A model generated the notes under the pieces. The model ran no database searches, was not told the origin of the DNA, and saw nothing but the letters and a program-made list of their open reading frames with translations. From Hyphomonadaceae bacterium (GTDB taxonomy: Bacteria; Pseudomonadota; Alphaproteobacteria; Caulobacterales; Hyphomonadaceae), in NCBI GenBank assembly GCA_947474455.1, contig CANJIL010000002.1, positions 1-64,000 of the forward strand: a stretch of 64,000 nucleotides of DNA. The letters run 5' to 3'. The position numbers and the translations under genes are program-made. This document shows, in pieces, positions 61,309 to 64,000 of the stretch (its first letter is position 1; every line of letters begins with the position of its first letter).

Positions 61309-63501
61309 TCAGCTCGCCTGGGCCCGCGAGTTGTGACCCAGCCGCCCTTTCAGCTTGTCGAGCAGTTCGATAGCCGCGTCCGCGATCACGGTGCCCGGCG
61401 GAAAGATTGCCGCCGCGCCGGCTGCATAGAGCGCCTCATAATCCTGTGGTGGCACGACGCCGCCCACGACAACGGTGATGTCGCCACGGCCTTCCTTGTT
61501 CAGCGCGCCGCGCAGCTCGGGCACCAGCGTCAGGTGCCCCGCCGCCAATGATGACGCCGCCACCACGTGAACGTCGTTCTCCACCGCCTGCCGCGCCGCC
61601 TCGCCAGGCGTCTGGAATAGCGGCCCGATATCGACATCCCAGCCAAGGTCGGCAAAGCCCGACGCAACAACCTTCTGGCCGCGATCGTGTCCGTCCTGAC
61701 CCATCTTGGCGATCAGAATGCGCGGACGCCGGCCCTCCGATTTCTCGAAGTCGTCAGCGAGCTTGCGTGCGGCTGTAACCTTCTCTGATTTCATGCCCAT
61801 GCCCTGCGCATAAACGCCCTGGATCGACTTGATCACCGCCTGATGGCGTCCGACCACTTTCTCGACGGCGTAGCTGATCTCGCCCACGGTCGCCTTCGCC
61901 CGCGCCGCCTGAACGCCCAGTTCAAGCATGTTGCCGCGGCCCATCTCCATCGCCTTGGTGATGGCGTCCAACGCCTGCGCCACTGTCGTCTCGTCGCGCT
62001 CGCCGCGCAGACGCGCCAGCTTGTCGAGCTGCAGCTGCCGCACTTTGGCGTTGTCGACCTTGAGCACCGGCACGTCTTCGTTCTCGTTGAGGCGGAACTT
62101 GTTCACGCCCACGATCGTCTGCACGCCGCTATCGATCCGCGCCTGCGTCTTGGCGGCGGCTTCCTCGATGCGTAGCTTTGGCACGCCTTCTTCGATGGCT
62201 TTCGCCATGCCGCCCATCGCCTCGACTTCCTCAATGTGCGCCCACGCGCGTCTCGCGAGATCGTAGGTCAGCCGTTCGACATAATACGAGCCGCCCCACG
62301 GATCGATCGTGCGCAGTACGCCGCCCTCCTGCTGCACGAAGATCTGCGTATTGCGGGCAATGCGTGCGGAGAAGTCGGTCGGAAGGGCCAGCGCTTCATC
62401 GAACGCATTGGTGTGCAGGCTTTGCGTCTGCCCGCCGGCCGCCGCCATCGCCTCAAGGCAGGTGCGGATCGTGTTGTTGTAAACGTCCTGCGCCGTCAGC
62501 GACCAGCCCGATGTCTGACAGTGCGCGCGCAGCGACAGCGATTTGTCGCTCTTCGGATTGAACTGCTTCACCAGCTTCGCCCACAGCAGGCGACCGGCGC
62601 GCATCTTCGCAACTTCCATGAAGTAGTTCATGCCGATCGCCCAGAAGAACGACAAGCGCGGCGCGAACTTGTCAACGTCCAGCCCTGCCGCCATCCCGGC
62701 GCGGATATACTCGACGCCGTCGGCCAGCGTGTAGGCGAGCTCTAGATCCGCCGTCGCTCCCGCTTCCTGCATGTGATAGCCGGAGATCGAGATCGAGTTG
62801 AACTTCGGCATGTTCTGCGAGGAGTACGCGAAGATGTCCGAGATGATCCGCATCGAAGGGCGGGGCGGATAGATGTAGGTGTTCCGCACCATAAACTCTT
62901 TTAGGATGTCGTTCTGGATCGTGCCCGACAGCTTCGCCGCAGGAACGCCCTGTTCCTCCGCCGCCACGATGAACAGCGACATGATCGGCAGCACCGCGCC
63001 GTTCATCGTCATCGACACGCTCATCTGGTCTAGCGGGATGCCCGCGAACAGCGTGCGCATGTCGTAGATCGAGTCGATCGCCACGCCGGCCATACCGACA
63101 TCGCCCGTCACGCGTGGATGATCAGAGTCATAGCCCCGGTGCGTCGCCAGATCGAACGCCACCGAAAGACCCTTCTGACCAGCGGCCAGATTGCGCCGGT
63201 AGAACGCATTCGAATCTTCCGCCGTCGAGAACCCGGCATACTGCCGGATCGTCCACGGCTGGTTGGTGTACATGGTGGGGTAGGGGCCGCGTCCAAACGG
63301 CGCAATCCCTGGATAGTCATCCAGGAAGTCCAGGCCGTTGGCGTCCGCTCCGGTATAGACCGGCTTCACCGGAACACCTTCCGGCGTCTCCCAAACCGCA
63401 TTGGCGCCCGCCCCGGCCAAAGCCTCCCACGCCTTGATGTCAGCCCCGGCTGAAGCCTCCCCCAGCGGGAGTTTCGTAAAATCGGGGAAAGTCACGGCCA
63501 T
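61309..63501 (-). CDS. scpA: Methylmalonyl-CoA mutase, large single-chain form
   Basis: Adenosylcobalamin-dependent isomerase of methylmalonyl- and succinyl-CoA, 730 residues. The catalytic TIM-barrel half has [21 protein letters not shown] and the signature [18 protein letters not shown], and the C-terminal B12 domain has [13 protein letters not shown] (DxHxxG; His about 605) and the later [11 protein letters not shown]. It is one chain, so no separate small subunit is needed. It completes propionyl-CoA breakdown together with MeaB, about 1.6 kb downstream in the same orientation. Confidence 0.96.
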   Translation of the reverse strand: MAVTFPDFTKLPLGEASAGADIKAWEALAGAGANAVWETPEGVPVKPVYTGADANGLDFLDDYPGIAPFGRGPYPTMYTNQPWTIRQYAGFSTAEDSNAFYRRNLAAGQKGLSVAFDLATHRGYDSDHPRVTGDVGMAGVAIDSIYDMRTLFAGIPLDQMSVSMTMNGAVLPIMSLFIVAAEEQGVPAAKLSGTIQNDILKEFMVRNTYIYPPRPSMRIISDIFAYSSQNMPKFNSISISGYHMQEAGATADLELAYTLADGVEYIRAGMAAGLDVDKFAPRLSFFWAIGMNYFMEVAKMRAGRLLWAKLVKQFNPKSDKSLSLRAHCQTSGWSLTAQDVYNNTIRTCLEAMAAAGGQTQSLHTNAFDEALALPTDFSARIARNTQIFVQQEGGVLRTIDPWGGSYYVERLTYDLARRAWAHIEEVEAMGGMAKAIEEGVPKLRIEEAAAKTQARIDSGVQTIVGVNKFRLNENEDVPVLKVDNAKVRQLQLDKLARLRGERDETTVAQALDAITKAMEMGRGNMLELGVQAARAKATVGEISYAVEKVVGRHQAVIKSIQGVYAQGMGMKSEKVTAARKLADDFEKSEGRRPRILIAKMGQDGHDRGQKVVASGFADLGWDVDIGPLFQTPGEAARQAVENDVHVVAASSLAAGHLTLVPELRGALNKEGRGDITVVVGGVVPPQDYEALYAAGAAAIFPPGTVIADAAIELLDKLKGRLGHNSRAQAS

Positions 63502-63740
63502 CAGAGGGCTCTCCGGAACGCGGATTCGACTAGGGTTTTCCTAGCACCGACAGGTCGCGCCATGAAAGCCTTCGCAATCACGGAGAGAGCTCCTCATGTC
63601 GCGTTCATGAAGCCCGGCTTACAGCCTCTCCCCGTACACGCAACTGCGACGACTGCTGCCCGGCTGCCGTTTCAAGCTTGCGATCGCACGATAGCGCAGG
63701 AATATGGATCTCTCCCCGGGTGCAGCTGAAGGAAAAGACC

Positions 63741-64000
63741 ATGACCCTAAGCAAAATAGCCCTCATCTCCGCTATTGCCGCGATGATCGCCGGGCCCGCG
63801 CTGGCCCAGCCGCCCACCCCGGAGGAGCGCGCTGCCCGGTTCGAAGCCGCTGACAAGAACAAGGACGGCAAGCTGGACAAAGCCGAGTTCGTCGCCAGCC
63901 TGCCGGAAGCGGCGCAGGCGATGGCTGACCAGATCTGGTCAGCCCGTGTTGACACCGACGGCGATGGCTTTGTCACCAGGGAGCAGTTCATGGCGCTCCG
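63741..64000 (+). CDS. EF-hand domain protein (partial, runs off the right edge)
   Basis: From ATG 63741 a signal peptide (ALAQ near residue 23) precedes a secreted domain with two EF-hand loops: DKNKDGKLDKAEF and DTDGDGFVTREQF, each with the Asp/Asn/Gly calcium ligands. The frame is open to the end of the window (about 86 residues visible), so the gene is truncated only by the window boundary. It is divergent from the mutase, with about 240 bp between. Confidence 0.82.
   Translation, partial: MTLSKIALISAIAAMIAGPALAQPPTPEERAARFEAADKNKDGKLDKAEFVASLPEAAQAMADQIWSARVDTDGDGFVTREQFMAL

Noticed and set aside
63502-63740. A cobalamin riboswitch ahead of the mutase gene
   Set aside because: I looked for a B12-box-like motif and found none that I can support.
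63605-63991. A 128-residue leftward frame at the right edge
   Set aside because: Shadow of the EF-hand gene, which has a signal peptide and two calcium loops.

Overview
The window is a gene-dense, GC-rich chromosomal segment of an alphaproteobacterium. Several genes point to the Caulobacterales/Hyphomonadales side of the class: a PodJ-type polarity protein, UrcA-family secreted proteins, a CC0125-type lipoprotein, DUF4170, a TauE/TIGR02186 pair, and a DUF374-WaaA-LpxK-LpxL lipid A operon. This placement is inferred from gene content; no rRNA gene is present. I see no intact insertion sequence, prophage, CRISPR array or origin. About 65 protein genes, one tRNA and several broken genes are called.

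Layout. 0-2.7 kb: an OleC-like AMP-forming ligase with a short N-terminus, a coupled four-helix membrane protein, and a convergent alpha-carbonic anhydrase. 2.8-6.1 kb: the ligase-associated repair pair, Lhr-type helicase and PdeM nuclease. 6.1-7.7 kb: TIGR02186 and TauE/SafE, transcribed leftward. 7.9-11.4 kb: PodJ-like protein with a promoter region rich in dyads and TTAA boxes. 11.7-17.7 kb: a fatty-acid beta-oxidation cluster (MerR regulator, acyl-CoA dehydrogenase, thiolase, small membrane protein, FadB/J-type enzyme). 17.8-23.4 kb: DUF429 and TetR genes, a UrcA gene next to a frameshifted UrcA relic, pyrD, DUF952, and queC-queE for 7-deazaguanine synthesis. 23.4-29 kb: small secreted proteins and lipoproteins, pirin, a tandem NIPSNAP lipoprotein, a DODA-type dioxygenase, and an aldo/keto reductase with a clear operator.

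29.2-32 kb is decaying: a frameshifted secreted protein, a gene with a frameshift inside its signal peptide, and the C-terminal relic of a YihY/BrkB membrane protein, surrounding an intact thiolase. 32-36.5 kb: a D-Ala-D-Ala dipeptidase, small conserved proteins, DUF4197, an alpha/beta hydrolase, and a 240-bp intergenic stretch with two terminators and strong RNA-like folding. 36.5-46 kb: the lipid A/LPS locus in two divergent halves. Leftward are DUF374 acyltransferase, Kdo transferase, LpxK and an LpxL-type acyltransferase; rightward are a Cys-phosphatase, a membrane protein, PmbA/TldE, an inositol-phosphatase-family enzyme, DUF4170 and an MsbA-like ABC transporter. 46-53.5 kb: a degenerate receiver protein, a second TauE, GNAT, a second acyl-CoA dehydrogenase, PepSY, an RsuA/RluB pseudouridine synthase, a GST and tRNA-Trp. 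53.6-64 kb: two coupled RNA methyltransferase-type genes, OmpA plus a helix-hairpin-helix protein, a Clp-fold periplasmic protein, and a leftward group with methylmalonyl-CoA mutase and its GTPase MeaB. The right edge cuts an EF-hand protein.

Metabolically, the beta-oxidation enzymes, two thiolases, two acyl-CoA dehydrogenases and the methylmalonyl-CoA branch fit growth on fatty or branched-chain acids, with odd-chain propionyl-CoA entering through the mutase. No wholly novel multi-gene system is evident. The best candidates for new biology are the structured non-coding stretch at 33.3-33.5 kb, the small membrane protein inside the beta-oxidation operon, the degenerate receiver beside the lipid A exporter, and the OmpA/helix-hairpin-helix pair.
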